Shown here in pieces: positions 7,009 to 16,797 of a DNA stretch of 64,000 nt. Within the stretch, counting starts at the first letter, position 1. Every line of letters begins with the position of its first letter. The notes below the pieces were generated by a model. The model ran no database searches, was not told where the DNA came from, and was given only the letters and a program-made list of their open reading frames with translations. The DNA is from Lachnospiraceae bacterium (GTDB lineage Bacteria; Bacillota; Clostridia; Lachnospirales; Lachnospiraceae), in contig AP025576.1 of NCBI GenBank assembly GCA_022845955.1, positions 1,860,001 through 1,924,000 of the forward strand, read 5' to 3'. The position numbers and the translations under genes are program-made.

Positions 7009-8250
7009 ATGGAAGCAAAGAATACCATGGAAAAAATAAAAGGCGGTGTGACTGCCGCAAAAGGATTTCAGGCAGCGGGTGTGGAAGCGAATGTGAAATA
7101 TAAGAACAGGAAAGACATGGCGATGATCATAAGCCGGGTGCCCTGTAAAGCGGCAGGCGTTTTTACCAGTAATGTGGTGAAGGCGGCTCCGGTGGTCTGG
7201 GACCGGGAAATGATTGATAATTCTCCTTATATTCAGGCTGTTGTGGTGAATTCGGGGATTGCCAACGCCTGTACGGGCCGTCAGGGATATGCATACTGCC
7301 AGGAAACGGCCGCTGCCGCTGCCGCTGCGCTGCAGATTCCGGAAAATGCCGTACTGGTTGCTTCCACCGGGGTTATCGGGATGCAGCTACCCATGGACAG
7401 GATTACGGGCGGTGTGGAAAAGCTGGCCGGCGCCCTTTCGGATACCAGGGAAGCAGGGACACAGGCGGCGGAAGCTATTATGACCACAGACACGGTTTCC
7501 AAGCAGGCGGCGGTGCAGTTTGAGGCGGGCGGAAAAACGGTTACCGTTGGCGGCATGGCAAAAGGAAGCGGGATGATACATCCCAACATGTGCACCATGC
7601 TGGGGTTTGTCACAACGGATATCGCCATTTCCAAAGAGCTTCTCCAGGAAGCGCTCCGGGCAGATGTGGCGGACACCTTTAACATGATTTCCGTGGACGG
7701 CGACACTTCTACCAATGATACGCTGGTGGTGCTGGCAAACGGCTGCGCGGGTAACCCGGAAATAACGGAAAAAAATGAGGACTATGACAAGTTTGTGGAA
7801 GCCCTTCATGAGGTGAATGAGACGCTTGCGAAGATGATGGCAGGAGACGGGGAAGGGGCCACCGCTCTTTTTGAAACAAAGGTCATCCATGCGGCCAGCA
7901 AAGAGGACGCAAGGACGCTTGCAAAGTCCGTGATCTGCTCCAGCCTGACCAAAGCGGCTATTTTCGGGCATGATGCCAACTGGGGCCGGATCCTGTGCGC
8001 CCTCGGCTACAGCGGAGCCAGCTTCGATCCACAAGCTCTGGAGCTGTTTTTTGAAAGCAGCGCAGGGCGGATCCAGATTTATAAGGACGGACAGGCGGCG
8101 GATTACAGTGAAGAGCAGGCTACCAAAATCCTTTCCTGCCCGGTGGTTACCGTTGTTGTGGATATGAAAATGGGAGAAGAGCAGGCCACTGCTTGGGGCT
8201 GTGATTTGACCTATGATTATGTGAAAATAAATGCGGATTACCGCTCTTAA
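7009..8250 (+). CDS. argJ: Bifunctional ornithine acetyltransferase / N-acetylglutamate synthase
   Basis: Recycles the acetyl group from N-acetylornithine to glutamate, closing the arginine acetyl cycle, and may also make N-acetylglutamate from acetyl-CoA. The 413-residue precursor should self-cleave before Thr196 in HPNMCTMLGF into alpha and beta chains; KGSGMIHP precedes the site and GHDANWGRILCALGYSG lies in the beta chain. AAAGGAG sits 5 nt before the ATG at 7009, ruling out a longer frame. argB follows after 27 bp. Confidence 0.96.
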   Translation: MEAKNTMEKIKGGVTAAKGFQAAGVEANVKYKNRKDMAMIISRVPCKAAGVFTSNVVKAAPVVWDREMIDNSPYIQAVVVNSGIANACTGRQGYAYCQETAAAAAAALQIPENAVLVASTGVIGMQLPMDRITGGVEKLAGALSDTREAGTQAAEAIMTTDTVSKQAAVQFEAGGKTVTVGGMAKGSGMIHPNMCTMLGFVTTDIAISKELLQEALRADVADTFNMISVDGDTSTNDTLVVLANGCAGNPEITEKNEDYDKFVEALHEVNETLAKMMAGDGEGATALFETKVIHAASKEDARTLAKSVICSSLTKAAIFGHDANWGRILCALGYSGASFDPQALELFFESSAGRIQIYKDGQAADYSEEQATKILSCPVVTVVVDMKMGEEQATAWGCDLTYDYVKINADYRS

Positions 8251-8277
8251 GAAAGTGATCAGGGAGGAACAAAGCAA

Positions 8278-9165
8278 ATGGAACAAAAAGAAATGGATCA
8301 GGTGATGCAGAAGGCGTCGGTGCTTATTGAGGCCCTGCCTTATATCCAGAAATTTAACCGTAAAATCATTGTGGTAAAATACGGCGGAAGCGCTATGAGC
8401 AATGAAGAGCTGCAAAGGAATGTCATTCAGGATGTTACCTTGCTTAAGCTGGTTGGTTTCAAGCCCATTATTGTCCATGGCGGCGGAAAGGCCATCAGCA
8501 AGTGGGTGGGCAAGGTAGGCAAGGAAGCCAGATTTGTGAACGGCCTGCGTGTGACGGATGAGGAAACCATGGAAATCGCGGAAATGGTCCTGGGCCGTGT
8601 GAATAAAAACCTGGTAACTATGGTGGAAGAGCTGGGCGTTAAGGCCGTTGGTATCAGCGGCAAGGACGGCGGTCTGCTGAGAGTGGATAAAAAATATGCG
8701 GACGGAGAAGATATCGGCTTCGTGGGAGATATCAAGGCCGTGGATCCCAAGGTGCTTTATGACCTTATGGAAAAGGATTTTCTTCCCATTGTGGCACCTG
8801 TGGGGCTGGATGATGATTTCAATACCTATAATATCAATGCGGACGACGCGGCCTGTGCCATTGCCAGGGCTGTGGGAGCGGATAAGCTGGTTTTCCTGAC
8901 GGATATCGAAGGGCTGTACAAGGATATCAACGATAAATCCTCGTTCATTTCCAGGCTGTCAGCCGCGCAGGCGGAGGAGCTGACGGGCAGCGGCGTTATA
9001 GGCGGGGGAATGCTTCCCAAGCTGAATAACTGCACCTTTGCCATCCGCAACGGGGTAAACCGGGTACATATTCTGGACGGCAGGGTCCCTCACTGCCTTC
9101 TTCTTGAGATTTTCACCAATGAAGGCGTGGGGACGGCAATTTATTCGGATGATGACGCACTTTAG
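8278..9165 (+). CDS. argB: Acetylglutamate kinase
   Basis: Phosphorylates N-acetylglutamate, the usual arginine feedback point. The 295 residues show [12 protein letters not shown] (~33-44), [12 protein letters not shown] (~64-75), [12 protein letters not shown] and [11 protein letters not shown], in the order of the amino acid kinase fold. The N-terminal helix [20 protein letters not shown] resembles the extra helix found in arginine-inhibited hexameric forms, so feedback inhibition is likely. A good AGGGAGG site precedes it. Confidence 0.97.
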   Translation: MEQKEMDQVMQKASVLIEALPYIQKFNRKIIVVKYGGSAMSNEELQRNVIQDVTLLKLVGFKPIIVHGGGKAISKWVGKVGKEARFVNGLRVTDEETMEIAEMVLGRVNKNLVTMVEELGVKAVGISGKDGGLLRVDKKYADGEDIGFVGDIKAVDPKVLYDLMEKDFLPIVAPVGLDDDFNTYNINADDAACAIARAVGADKLVFLTDIEGLYKDINDKSSFISRLSAAQAEELTGSGVIGGGMLPKLNNCTFAIRNGVNRVHILDGRVPHCLLLEIFTNEGVGTAIYSDDDAL

Positions 9166-9171
9166 GAAGCA

Positions 9172-9199
9172 AACAGTTCCGAGCTGTCTGAACTGTTAC
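9172..9199. repeat. Short palindromic repeat, AACAGTTC family
   Basis: AACAGTTC (9172-9179) pairs with GAACTGTT (9190-9197), 6 bp after the argB stop and before argD. Confidence 0.6.
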
Positions 9200-9215
9200 G
9201 AAGGGAGAATGGGAA

Positions 9216-10433
9216 ATGGATGAAAAAGCTTTGAGCATGAAAGAATATATTGACGAGGCGGAAGCCGCCCTGCTTCATACCTACAACCGCTATCAGGTGG
9301 TTCTCGACAGAGGCGACGGCGTTTACCTGACGGATATCGAAGGGAAAAAATATCTGGATTTCTGCGCCGGAATCGCTGTTTTTGCCCTGGGGTATAATAA
9401 CCGGGAATACAACGATGCGCTGAAAAGCCAGATTGACAAGGTGATCCATACCTCCAATTATTACTATAATGTGCCTGCTGTGGAAGCCGCCGTTAAGTTG
9501 AAAAAAGTATCCGGTATGGATCGGGTTTTCTTTACCAACAGCGGCGCGGAGGCGGTGGAAGGCGCACTGAAGGCCGCCCGCAAATATGCCTTCCTGAAAG
9601 ACCAAAAAACGGATCATGAGATAATTGCCATGAACCACTCCTTTCACGGACGGACCTTCGGCGCTCTTTCCGTAACCGGAAATCCCCGCTACCGCGAAGC
9701 CTTTGAGCCTATGATAGGCCACATCCGTTTTGCGGATCTGAACGATTACGACAGCGTCCTGGCCCGGGTGACAGACAAAACCTGTGCCATTATTATGGAA
9801 ACCGTACAGGGGGAGGGCGGGATTTACCCCGCTTCCGGAGAATTCCTGAAAAAGGTGCGCGCCCTCTGTGAGGAAAAGGATATCCTTCTCATTCTGGATG
9901 AAATCCAGTGCGGCATGGGTCGCACAGGTGAGATGTTCGCCTGGCAGCGTTTCGGCGTAAAACCGGATATTATGACAACAGCCAAGGCGCTTGGCTGCGG
10001 TGTCCCTGTGGGAGCTTTCCTGATGACGGAGAAGGTGGGGGCCCATTCCCTCACCAGCGGGGACCATGGCACCACCTATGGCGGGAACCCCCTTGCCTGT
10101 GCGGCTGTGAGCAAAGTGCTTGATTTATTCGAAAAGGACCATATAATAGATCATGTGAGAGAAGTCGGTGCATATCTGGAAGAAAAGCTTAAGGGTCTTG
10201 TGGATAAGTATGCTTTTATAGAAGAGCAGAGAGGACTGGGGCTGATGCAGGGACTGGTTTTCAGCGTGCCGGTGGGAGACATTATCGCCCGGGCACTGGA
10301 AAAAGGCCTGATCCTCATTAATGCCGGGACGAACATTATCCGCTTTGTACCGCCTCTTGTTATAACCAGGGAACATGTGGATGAAATGCTCGCTGTTCTC
10401 ACCGAATGCCTGGATGAGACAAAGAAATCCTGA
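9216..10433 (+). CDS. argD: Acetylornithine aminotransferase
   Basis: PLP-dependent transfer of an amino group from glutamate to N-acetylglutamate semialdehyde. In 405 residues: FTNSGAEAVEGALKAARKY (PLP phosphate contact, ~107-125), HSFHGRT, ILDEIQCGMGRTG, and the Schiff-base lysine in TTAKALGCGVPVGAF (Lys257). Last clear gene of the argJBD run; argF and carbamoyl-phosphate synthase genes are not in the window. Confidence 0.97.
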   Translation: MDEKALSMKEYIDEAEAALLHTYNRYQVVLDRGDGVYLTDIEGKKYLDFCAGIAVFALGYNNREYNDALKSQIDKVIHTSNYYYNVPAVEAAVKLKKVSGMDRVFFTNSGAEAVEGALKAARKYAFLKDQKTDHEIIAMNHSFHGRTFGALSVTGNPRYREAFEPMIGHIRFADLNDYDSVLARVTDKTCAIIMETVQGEGGIYPASGEFLKKVRALCEEKDILLILDEIQCGMGRTGEMFAWQRFGVKPDIMTTAKALGCGVPVGAFLMTEKVGAHSLTSGDHGTTYGGNPLACAAVSKVLDLFEKDHIIDHVREVGAYLEEKLKGLVDKYAFIEEQRGLGLMQGLVFSVPVGDIIARALEKGLILINAGTNIIRFVPPLVITREHVDEMLAVLTECLDETKKS

Positions 10434-10435
10434 AC

Positions 10436-10465
10436 CCCATGCCCGGTTCACCGGGCGGCACCATG
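10436..10465. repeat. 30 bp GC-rich palindromic repeat (inverted copy at 4463-4492)
   Basis: CCCATGCCCGGTTCA followed by CCGGGCGGCACCATG, two bases after the argD stop. One mismatch to the reverse complement of 4463-4492. The GCCCGG/CCGGGC hairpin lacks a U tract, so it is not a standard terminator. Confidence 0.6.
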
Positions 10466-10535
10466 TATGAAAGCAGCCGGGCCGAATGGCCATAAGGCTG
10501 TGGAAGCGAAGCTTTCACAGTAAAAGGAGAAATGA

Positions 10536-12041
10536 ATGAAGCTTTGGAAAAGAATTCTGGCCGTGGCTGTGGTGGCAGCTGCCGCCGGCGTGTTACTCTA
10601 TTTTGGTATCGGCAGCAACAGGCTGGCGGGTCTGGCAGAAATTCCAGACAATGCCCTGATCAGCAAACCTACAATTAACCTGTGGTATACGGATGAGGCG
10701 CTTGGGGATTATCTGGGAAGCGTCGCCCTGGATTTTTCCGAAGAAAAAAATGTCCGTGTTATTCCAAAGCTGGTTTCCGGCCTGGAGTATCTGGAAAACA
10801 TAAACAAGGATTCCCTGCAGACCAATACCTATCCGGATTTATATATTATAAGTAATGACAGCCTGGAAAAGGCCAGCCTTTCCGGGCTGGCAGGCACTAT
10901 ACAGGACGAGGCGGGGGTGGTGACGGAAAGCAATTTTTCCCGGCCGGCCCTGGAAGCGGTGACCTATGACGGAAACCTGATTGGTTATCCCTTTTATTTT
11001 GAGACAAGCGCCCTGGTATATAACAAAACCTATATGGAGGCCCTTGCCCTGCGTTCCCTGGAGGCGGAAGCGGATGCCCTGGCCGGGGAGGAAGCTATGC
11101 AGGCGCTGGATGAAAACGGTGAGCCTCTGGAGGACGGGGCGGAAGGGGAAAACCCGGAACAGGAAAGCTTTACGGCGGATGAAGCCCGGCTTCAGGAACG
11201 GATCGATTCCATGATCCCTTCCACCATTGACAATATCCTCACCTTTGCGGACAGCTATGACGCCCCGGAACAGGTGGAAGCGGTATTTAAATGGGATGTT
11301 GCGGATATCTTCTATAATTATTTTTTTGTCGGGAATTATATTGATGTAGGCGGCCCGTCCGGGGATAATACGCAGGAAATCGATATTTATAACCTGGACG
11401 CCATCAAATGCCTGCTGGCTTACCAGGAACTGAACCAGTTTTTTTCCATCGATCCCGATGAAGTGGATTATGATTCCGTCGTCCGGGAATTTATCGACGG
11501 TAAGCTGGTATTTACCGTAGCTACCACGGATATCGTGGCGAAAATTGAGGAAGCGAAGAAAAACGGGGAGTTCCCTTATGAGTACGGGGTTACCAATGTG
11601 CCGAATATCAATGAGGAGCTGCAGACGAAGAGCCTGTCGGTTACCAATGCGGTGGTGGTAAACGGCTACAGCCAGAAAAAGGATATCGCCAATGAATTTG
11701 CCGCGTACCTGACGGTGGACAGGGCGCAGAACCTGTATGAACGGACAGGGCGGATGCCGGCTAAAAAAGGAGTGACCTTTGAGTCGCCCCAGGCAGAGGC
11801 CTTCGGCAGGGAATATGAGCTTTCCGTGCCGATTCCGAAAATGATGGCCACAAGCAATTACTGGGTGCAGATGGAAATCGCCTTTACCCGGATCTGGTCC
11901 GGGGAAGGGGTCTCCGATACTCTGAAGGCCCTCTCTGAAAAAATAATGACGCAGGTAACCGGAGAACCGTTTGAAGAGGAATTTATCGAGGAGCCTGCAG
12001 AAGAAACCGCAGGGGAAGATTATGCAGGCGAAGAAGAATAG
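10536..12041 (+). CDS. Membrane-anchored extracellular solute-binding protein (carbohydrate type)
   Basis: A 501-residue protein with an N-terminal membrane segment (LAVAVVAAAAGVLLYFGIGS, ~8-27) and no lipobox cysteine, followed by a MalE-like solute-binding fold (ATTDIVAKIEEAKK, VVNGYSQKKDIANEFAAYL). A roughly 45-residue acidic insertion (~175-220) and an acidic Glu-rich tail (last 24 residues) are unusual. No permease or ATPase gene adjoins it, so it is an orphan: it may serve a distant ABC importer or act as a sensor. AAAGGAG precedes the start. Confidence 0.8.
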   Translation: MKLWKRILAVAVVAAAAGVLLYFGIGSNRLAGLAEIPDNALISKPTINLWYTDEALGDYLGSVALDFSEEKNVRVIPKLVSGLEYLENINKDSLQTNTYPDLYIISNDSLEKASLSGLAGTIQDEAGVVTESNFSRPALEAVTYDGNLIGYPFYFETSALVYNKTYMEALALRSLEAEADALAGEEAMQALDENGEPLEDGAEGENPEQESFTADEARLQERIDSMIPSTIDNILTFADSYDAPEQVEAVFKWDVADIFYNYFFVGNYIDVGGPSGDNTQEIDIYNLDAIKCLLAYQELNQFFSIDPDEVDYDSVVREFIDGKLVFTVATTDIVAKIEEAKKNGEFPYEYGVTNVPNINEELQTKSLSVTNAVVVNGYSQKKDIANEFAAYLTVDRAQNLYERTGRMPAKKGVTFESPQAEAFGREYELSVPIPKMMATSNYWVQMEIAFTRIWSGEGVSDTLKALSEKIMTQVTGEPFEEEFIEEPAEETAGEDYAGEEE

Positions 12042-12111
12042 TAACAGATCAGACCTGTCTGAACTGTTATGAAGAATAACTGTCACGGTTCAAACTTGTC
12101 CGAACCGTGAC
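12041..12111. repeat. Two tandem short palindromic repeats, AACAGTTC family
   Basis: Hairpin one AACAGATCAGAC / GTCTGAACTGTT starts on the last base of the preceding stop; hairpin two TCACGGTTC (12083-12091) / GAACCGTGA (12102-12110) follows. Confidence 0.6.
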
Positions 12112-12230
12112 GAATAATCAGCCGGACACATGGGCAAAATGTAGGAAAGGACAGGTGCAGCGTCTGCTGTACCGGTTTCCTACGTAAAAAAAGCGGAGCG
12201 CATTGTTCGCTCCCATGACAGGAGGCCCAT

Positions 12231-12662
12231 ATGATTGGTTTGATTATTGCTTTGATTTCCGGTGCGCTGATGAGTATCCAGGGAGTTTTCAATACGGAGG
12301 TCACCAAGTCGTCCAGTATCTGGGTGGCAAACTGCTTTGTCCAGTTCACAGCGCTGGTGGTGTGCCTGATCGCCTGGGCGTTTGCCGATCGAAGTTCCCT
12401 TCTGGGTGTTTTCCAGGTACAGCCCAAATACATGCTTCTGGGCGGCGCTATCGGTGCTTTTATTACCTATACCGTCATTAAGAGCATGGATATGCTGGGG
12501 CCGGCCAGGGCGGTAATGCTCATTGTGGTAGCCCAGCTGCTGGTGGCATATGTCATAGAGCTTTTCGGGATGTTCGGTGTGGAAAAGACCGGATGGGAAT
12601 GGCGGAAAGCAATCGGGATGGCAGTAGCCATAGCCGGGATCGTGATTTTTAAATGGAAATAA
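12231..12662 (+). CDS. DMT-superfamily small transporter (DUF606/YdcZ family)
   Basis: A 143-residue membrane protein with about five hydrophobic helices: residues 1-20, 33-51, 66-83, 92-115 and 124-140. The start MIGLIIALISGALMSIQGVF and GPARAVMLIVVAQLL are typical of the DUF606 branch of drug/metabolite transporters, which often work as half-size pairs; no partner is adjacent. ACAGGAGG precedes the start. Substrate unknown. Confidence 0.85.
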   Translation: MIGLIIALISGALMSIQGVFNTEVTKSSSIWVANCFVQFTALVVCLIAWAFADRSSLLGVFQVQPKYMLLGGAIGAFITYTVIKSMDMLGPARAVMLIVVAQLLVAYVIELFGMFGVEKTGWEWRKAIGMAVAIAGIVIFKWK

Positions 12663-12791
12663 ACAAGGCGGACAAAAACAAACTTTCCCTTGTAAAACCA
12701 TTGTTTTTATCTTACAATAAAAGAGCAGCGGCATACGGGGGCCTTTTCGTGTGATTGACGGAATTCCGTAATCATTGGAAAAGGAGATAAC

Positions 12792-13451
12792 ATGTCAAAA
12801 TGCAGATTTACTCCAGTACTTATTACAGTACTGGTCTTTCTTTTCGTTTTAAACGGCTGCGGCAGGGGAATGGAACTACAGGAACTGACGCAGCAGCCGG
12901 AGTCCGTGCGTGATAACAGCGGAGAACCTGCACAAGAGGACGGTAAGGGGTCTGCGGAGGAAGCCGGGAAGGCTTCCGGCGCATCAACAGAGGCCGGGGA
13001 GGATAGGCAGCCTTCCCACTGCCTGGTACATATATGCGGCGCCGTGAAGGAGCCGGGGGTGTACAGCCTGCCGGAAGGCAGCCGGGTGGTGGATGCCATA
13101 CAGGCGGCCGGCGGCCTGACGGAGGATGCGTCGGAAAGAGATGTGAACCAGGCGGCTGCCGTTACCGATGGTATGCAGGTTGTGGTGCCTACGCTGGAAG
13201 AAGCGCAAAGCGGCGGCTATGCGCGGAATGCACAAAGTGCAGGAAACACAGAAGACGGTCTGGTGAATATTAACACCGCGGATGTATCACAGCTGATGAC
13301 ACTTCCCGGAATCGGTCAGACGAGGGCGGAAGCTATTGAGGCGTACCGCCGGCAGCATGGAAATTTTCGTACCATTGAGGAGATTATGAAAGTGGACGGG
13401 ATCAAGGAAGGCAGCTTTGCAAAGCTTAAGTCCAGGATTACCGTCGGATAG
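12792..13451 (+). CDS. comEA: ComEA-type competence DNA-binding lipoprotein
   Basis: Binds double-stranded DNA at the cell surface and hands it to ComEC. The 219 residues contain a lipoprotein signal ending LNGC (~residues 20-23), a low-complexity linker, an SLBB domain (ICGAVKEPGVYSLPEG, ~78-140) and a C-terminal helix-hairpin-helix domain (VNINTADVSQLMTLPGIGQT, ~157-176, then IMKVDGIKEG). Classical ComEA uses a membrane helix; the lipobox here is a clostridial variation. comEC lies 3.3 kb downstream beyond a two-component system. Confidence 0.9.
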   Translation: MSKCRFTPVLITVLVFLFVLNGCGRGMELQELTQQPESVRDNSGEPAQEDGKGSAEEAGKASGASTEAGEDRQPSHCLVHICGAVKEPGVYSLPEGSRVVDAIQAAGGLTEDASERDVNQAAAVTDGMQVVVPTLEEAQSGGYARNAQSAGNTEDGLVNINTADVSQLMTLPGIGQTRAEAIEAYRRQHGNFRTIEEIMKVDGIKEGSFAKLKSRITVG

Positions 13452-13490
13452 TAAAGAAACAGGATTTTCTGGAATTTCTTTGGAGGAACT

Positions 13491-14180
13491 ATGGCAAAGC
13501 GGGTTTTGGTTGTAGACGATGAAAAACTGATTGTGAAAGGGATCCGGTTCAGCCTGGAGCAGGACGGAATGGAAGTCACCTGTGCCTATGACGGGGAAGA
13601 AGCCCTGGAAATGGCGAGGAATACGGAGTTTGATATTATCCTGCTGGATATTATGCTGCCGAAGCTGACGGGCCTGGAGGTCTGCCAGCAGATCAGGGAG
13701 TTTTCCAATGTACCCATCGTCATGCTTACGGCAAAGGATGATGATATGGATAAAATCATGGGGCTGGAATATGGGGCGGATGATTATATCACCAAGCCCT
13801 TTAACATCCTGGAGGTAAAGGCCAGGATCAAGGCTATCATGAGAAGGACGACAGTCAGGGATAACGCATCCAATGCGCCCAAAACGATAGTGAACGGTGA
13901 TCTGCGCCTGGATTGTGACAGCAGACGTGTCTACATTGCGGGGAAAGAAGTGAACCTGACCGCAAAGGAATTTGATGTGCTGGAGCTTCTGGCGCTGAAT
14001 CCCAATAAGGTATACAGCCGTGAGAATCTTCTGAAGCTGGTCTGGGGGAGCGATTACCCCGGGGATGTACGTACCGTGGATGTGCACATCAGAAGGCTTC
14101 GTGAAAAGATCGAGAGCAATCCCAGTGAACCGAGATTTGTGCATACCAAATGGGGAGTAGGCTACTTTTTCCGCGCCTGA
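13491..14180 (+). CDS. OmpR/PhoB-family response regulator
   Basis: DNA-binding regulator of 229 residues: receiver domain with acidic pocket VVDDEK and phosphate acceptor Asp53 (LLDIMLPKLTG), the switch lysine in ITKPFN, and a winged-helix output domain (LTAKEFDVLELL, TVDVHIRRLREKIE, TKWGVGYFFRA). Very similar in make-up to WalR/PhoP-type regulators. Paired with the histidine kinase 134 bp downstream. TTGGAGGAA lies before the start. Confidence 0.93.
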   Translation: MAKRVLVVDDEKLIVKGIRFSLEQDGMEVTCAYDGEEALEMARNTEFDIILLDIMLPKLTGLEVCQQIREFSNVPIVMLTAKDDDMDKIMGLEYGADDYITKPFNILEVKARIKAIMRRTTVRDNASNAPKTIVNGDLRLDCDSRRVYIAGKEVNLTAKEFDVLELLALNPNKVYSRENLLKLVWGSDYPGDVRTVDVHIRRLREKIESNPSEPRFVHTKWGVGYFFRA

Positions 14181-14194
14181 ACCCCATCCGGAGA

Positions 14195-14232
14195 CGGCCC
14201 GGGCTTTTGTACCGGGCCGCACTTCTTATTCC
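14195..14232 (+). terminator. GC-rich hairpin between response regulator and kinase, weak terminator
   Basis: CGGCCCGG (14195-14202) / CCGGGCCG (14212-14219) followed by GCACTTCTTATT. The U content is modest, so it may only reduce read-through into the kinase gene. Confidence 0.45.
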
Positions 14233-14314
14233 TGCGGACTGTAATCCGCTGTGCTTGCTGTGCGGGGGTTTTGGACTGTAAACAATGTCAGGCTGAATAG
14301 TAGGAGCTGCCAAA

Positions 14315-15805
14315 ATGCTTACCAGGCTTAAAGAGTTATTTCACAAAATACCTGCTCTCAGGAGCATGAAGGTTTATATATTCCTGCTTATGCTGATCAT
14401 GGGGATTCTTCCCAGCATTTTTATGCGGGTGGGCATTCTCCAGAGCTATGAAGAACGGGCGGTTGACCTGAGAACCTCCGATACACAGACCCAATTCAAG
14501 ATTATTGCAAACCATCTTCTGAATAATAATTATCTTCAGGACACCTCCTCAGAAGCTATCAATGCGGAGCTGGAGCAGATGTCCAATCTGTATGACGGAC
14601 GCGTTATCATTATCAATAACAATTTCCGGGTTGTAAAAGATACATATAGTATCAGTGAAGGCAAGACCATGATTTCGGAAGAGGTCATCCTCTGCTTCAA
14701 GGGGCAGGGCAGCACAAAATACGATAAGAAAAACGGCTATATCGAAATGACCATACCCATCGAGGAAACCAGCTCCGGTAAGAGCCAGACGGCCTCCCCC
14801 GATACGGTGAAAAAGGACAATGCAGGCCAGGTGCAGGGCGTCATGCTTGCCAGTGTATCCACGGACAGCATAGCCGCAACGATGGAGATTCTGAACCGCA
14901 AGGCGATGATCATAGAAATCGTGATGATTATCTGTATTTTCGGGGTTGCGGTAGGGTTTTCCACCATCCTGGTGAAGCCCTTCAACCGGGTTACCCAGGC
15001 TATAACGGAGGTAAAGGACGGTTTTACCGATGAACCTATAGCCGTGCCTGATTATATCGAAACAGAGCATATCATCAATGCCTTTAACCAGCTGCTGACC
15101 CAGATGAAGGTAATTGACGATTCCCGTCAGGAATTTGTTTCCAATGTATCCCACGAGCTGAAGACGCCGCTGACCTCCATGAAGGTGCTAGCGGATTCCC
15201 TCATGCAGCAGCAGGATGCCCCGCTTGCGCTTTACCAGGAATTCATGCAGGACATTGCGGATGAAATCGAGAGGGAGAATAAGATCATCAACGATTTGCT
15301 TTCTCTTGTGAAGATGGACAAGACCGCCGCCCAGATGAACATTTCCTCGGTGGACGTAAACGAGCTGATCGAGTCCGTACTCAAGCGTCTGCGCCCCATT
15401 GCCCGGCTCAGGGATGTGGAAGTGGTTTTTGAAAGCATCCGGCCGGTAACGGCGGAGCTGGATGATGTGAAAATCACCCAGGTATTTACCAATCTGGTGG
15501 AAAATGCCATTAAATATAATAAGGAGCACGGATGGGTAAAGGTCCTTCTGGATGCGGATCATCAGTTTTTTACCGTGGAAATCTCCGATTCCGGAATCGG
15601 TATCCCGGAATCGGATTATGATCATATTTTTGAACGGTTTTACCGGGTGGACAAATCCCATTCCCGGGAAATCGGAGGTACCGGCCTGGGGCTGGCTATT
15701 ACAAGGAATGCCGTGCTGCTTCACAGAGGATCGGTGAAGGTATCCAGCCTGGAAGGGCAGGGCACCTGCTTTACGGTGAAAATTCCCCTCACCTATGTAA
15801 GATAA
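14315..15805 (+). CDS. Membrane sensor histidine kinase
   Basis: Partner of the regulator at 13491. In 496 residues: transmembrane helix ~21-41, an extracytoplasmic sensor of about 150 residues, second helix ~193-212, HAMP-like linker, the phosphoacceptor His280 in NVSHELKTPLTSM, N box NLVENAIKYNKE, and G boxes DSGIGIPESDYD and GGTGLGLAI. The set is complete, so it should be active. The ligand is not evident; position inside the competence cluster hints at an envelope or DNA-uptake signal. Confidence 0.92.
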   Translation: MLTRLKELFHKIPALRSMKVYIFLLMLIMGILPSIFMRVGILQSYEERAVDLRTSDTQTQFKIIANHLLNNNYLQDTSSEAINAELEQMSNLYDGRVIIINNNFRVVKDTYSISEGKTMISEEVILCFKGQGSTKYDKKNGYIEMTIPIEETSSGKSQTASPDTVKKDNAGQVQGVMLASVSTDSIAATMEILNRKAMIIEIVMIICIFGVAVGFSTILVKPFNRVTQAITEVKDGFTDEPIAVPDYIETEHIINAFNQLLTQMKVIDDSRQEFVSNVSHELKTPLTSMKVLADSLMQQQDAPLALYQEFMQDIADEIERENKIINDLLSLVKMDKTAAQMNISSVDVNELIESVLKRLRPIARLRDVEVVFESIRPVTAELDDVKITQVFTNLVENAIKYNKEHGWVKVLLDADHQFFTVEISDSGIGIPESDYDHIFERFYRVDKSHSREIGGTGLGLAITRNAVLLHRGSVKVSSLEGQGTCFTVKIPLTYVR

Positions 15806-15837
15806 GGGAATAGTCCGGAAGGAAGGAGGATAAACGG

Positions 15838-16797
15838 ATGAAGGAAGCTTTTATTGGAAAAAGGGCGTTGGCGGCAATGCTGCTGCTTTGCGGCACTTTG
15901 GGTCTGCTGCTTTCCGCGTGCGGGAAACGGGCGGATCAGCAGAGCGGAACGGCTTTCGACGTTTATTATCTGAACAGAGAAGAAACCAAAATTGTCAAAG
16001 AGGTTTTTTATATCGAATCCCAGGACCAGGAAAGCCAGATCCGCCAGCTGATCTCTGCACTGGAGGCGGCTCCTGAGGATGTGGCATTAAAATCCCCGGT
16101 GGGGACCGCCTTCCGGATAACCGGTTTTCAGGTAGAGGAAGGGGGACAGCTCGATCTGGATGTGGACGAAGCCTATAAGAAACAGCCCCCCACTACCGAA
16201 ATCCTGGTCCGCGCGGCGCTGGTCCGGACCCTGTCCCAGGCGGAGGGAATCAATCATGTGCTCATGACTGTGGGAGGGCAGCCTCTTACGGATAATACGG
16301 GCATAACGGTAGGCCCTATGACCGCGGATGCGTTTATAGATAATGCGGGAGAAGAGATGAACACCTATGAAGGAGTGAGGCTGAAGCTGTATTTTGCCAA
16401 CGAAACGGGAGACGGCCTGGTGGAAGTCATCAAACCCGTGGAATACAACAGTAATATTTCCATGGAAAAGCTGGTGGTGGAGTACCTGGTGAAGGGGCCT
16501 GATTCAGAGGACGTCTATCCGGTGATCAATCCCGGCACCAAAATACTGGGGGTAACGGTAAAGGACGGGATCTGCTATGTGAATCTGGACGAGAATTTTC
16601 TGACCCAGATTTATAATGTCACCGCGGATGTGGCAGTGTACTCCATAGTCAATTCCCTGGTAGAGCTTTCCAATGTAAATAAAGTCCAGATAGCGGTGAA
16701 CGGAAAGACCGATATTGTATTCCGTGAAACCTTTAATCTGGTGAACCTGTACGAAAGAAATCTGGAACTGATAAAGACAGGAGAAAACCAAGAATGA
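15838..16797 (+). CDS. GerMN-domain lipoprotein
   Basis: A 319-residue lipoprotein: signal ending LLSAC (~residues 23-27), then two GerMN repeats, the first including LDLDVDEAYKKQPPTTEILVRAALVRTL and the second VVEYLVKGP with GVTVKDGICYVNLDENF. GerMN proteins occur in spore germination and in partner lipoproteins of envelope-sensing kinases. It lies 32 bp after the kinase gene and its TGA overlaps the comEC ATG by ATGA, so all are likely co-translated. Confidence 0.85.
   Translation: MKEAFIGKRALAAMLLLCGTLGLLLSACGKRADQQSGTAFDVYYLNREETKIVKEVFYIESQDQESQIRQLISALEAAPEDVALKSPVGTAFRITGFQVEEGGQLDLDVDEAYKKQPPTTEILVRAALVRTLSQAEGINHVLMTVGGQPLTDNTGITVGPMTADAFIDNAGEEMNTYEGVRLKLYFANETGDGLVEVIKPVEYNSNISMEKLVVEYLVKGPDSEDVYPVINPGTKILGVTVKDGICYVNLDENFLTQIYNVTADVAVYSIVNSLVELSNVNKVQIAVNGKTDIVFRETFNLVNLYERNLELIKTGENQE

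Noticed and set aside
10839..12086. 415-codon minus-strand frame opposite the solute-binding protein
   Set aside because: Antisense shadow of a clear coding gene with no homology features.
12184..12217. GGAGCG/CGCTCC hairpin with an A run before the DMT gene
   Set aside because: Would terminate only leftward transcripts, and no leftward gene exists there; kept out as unsupported.
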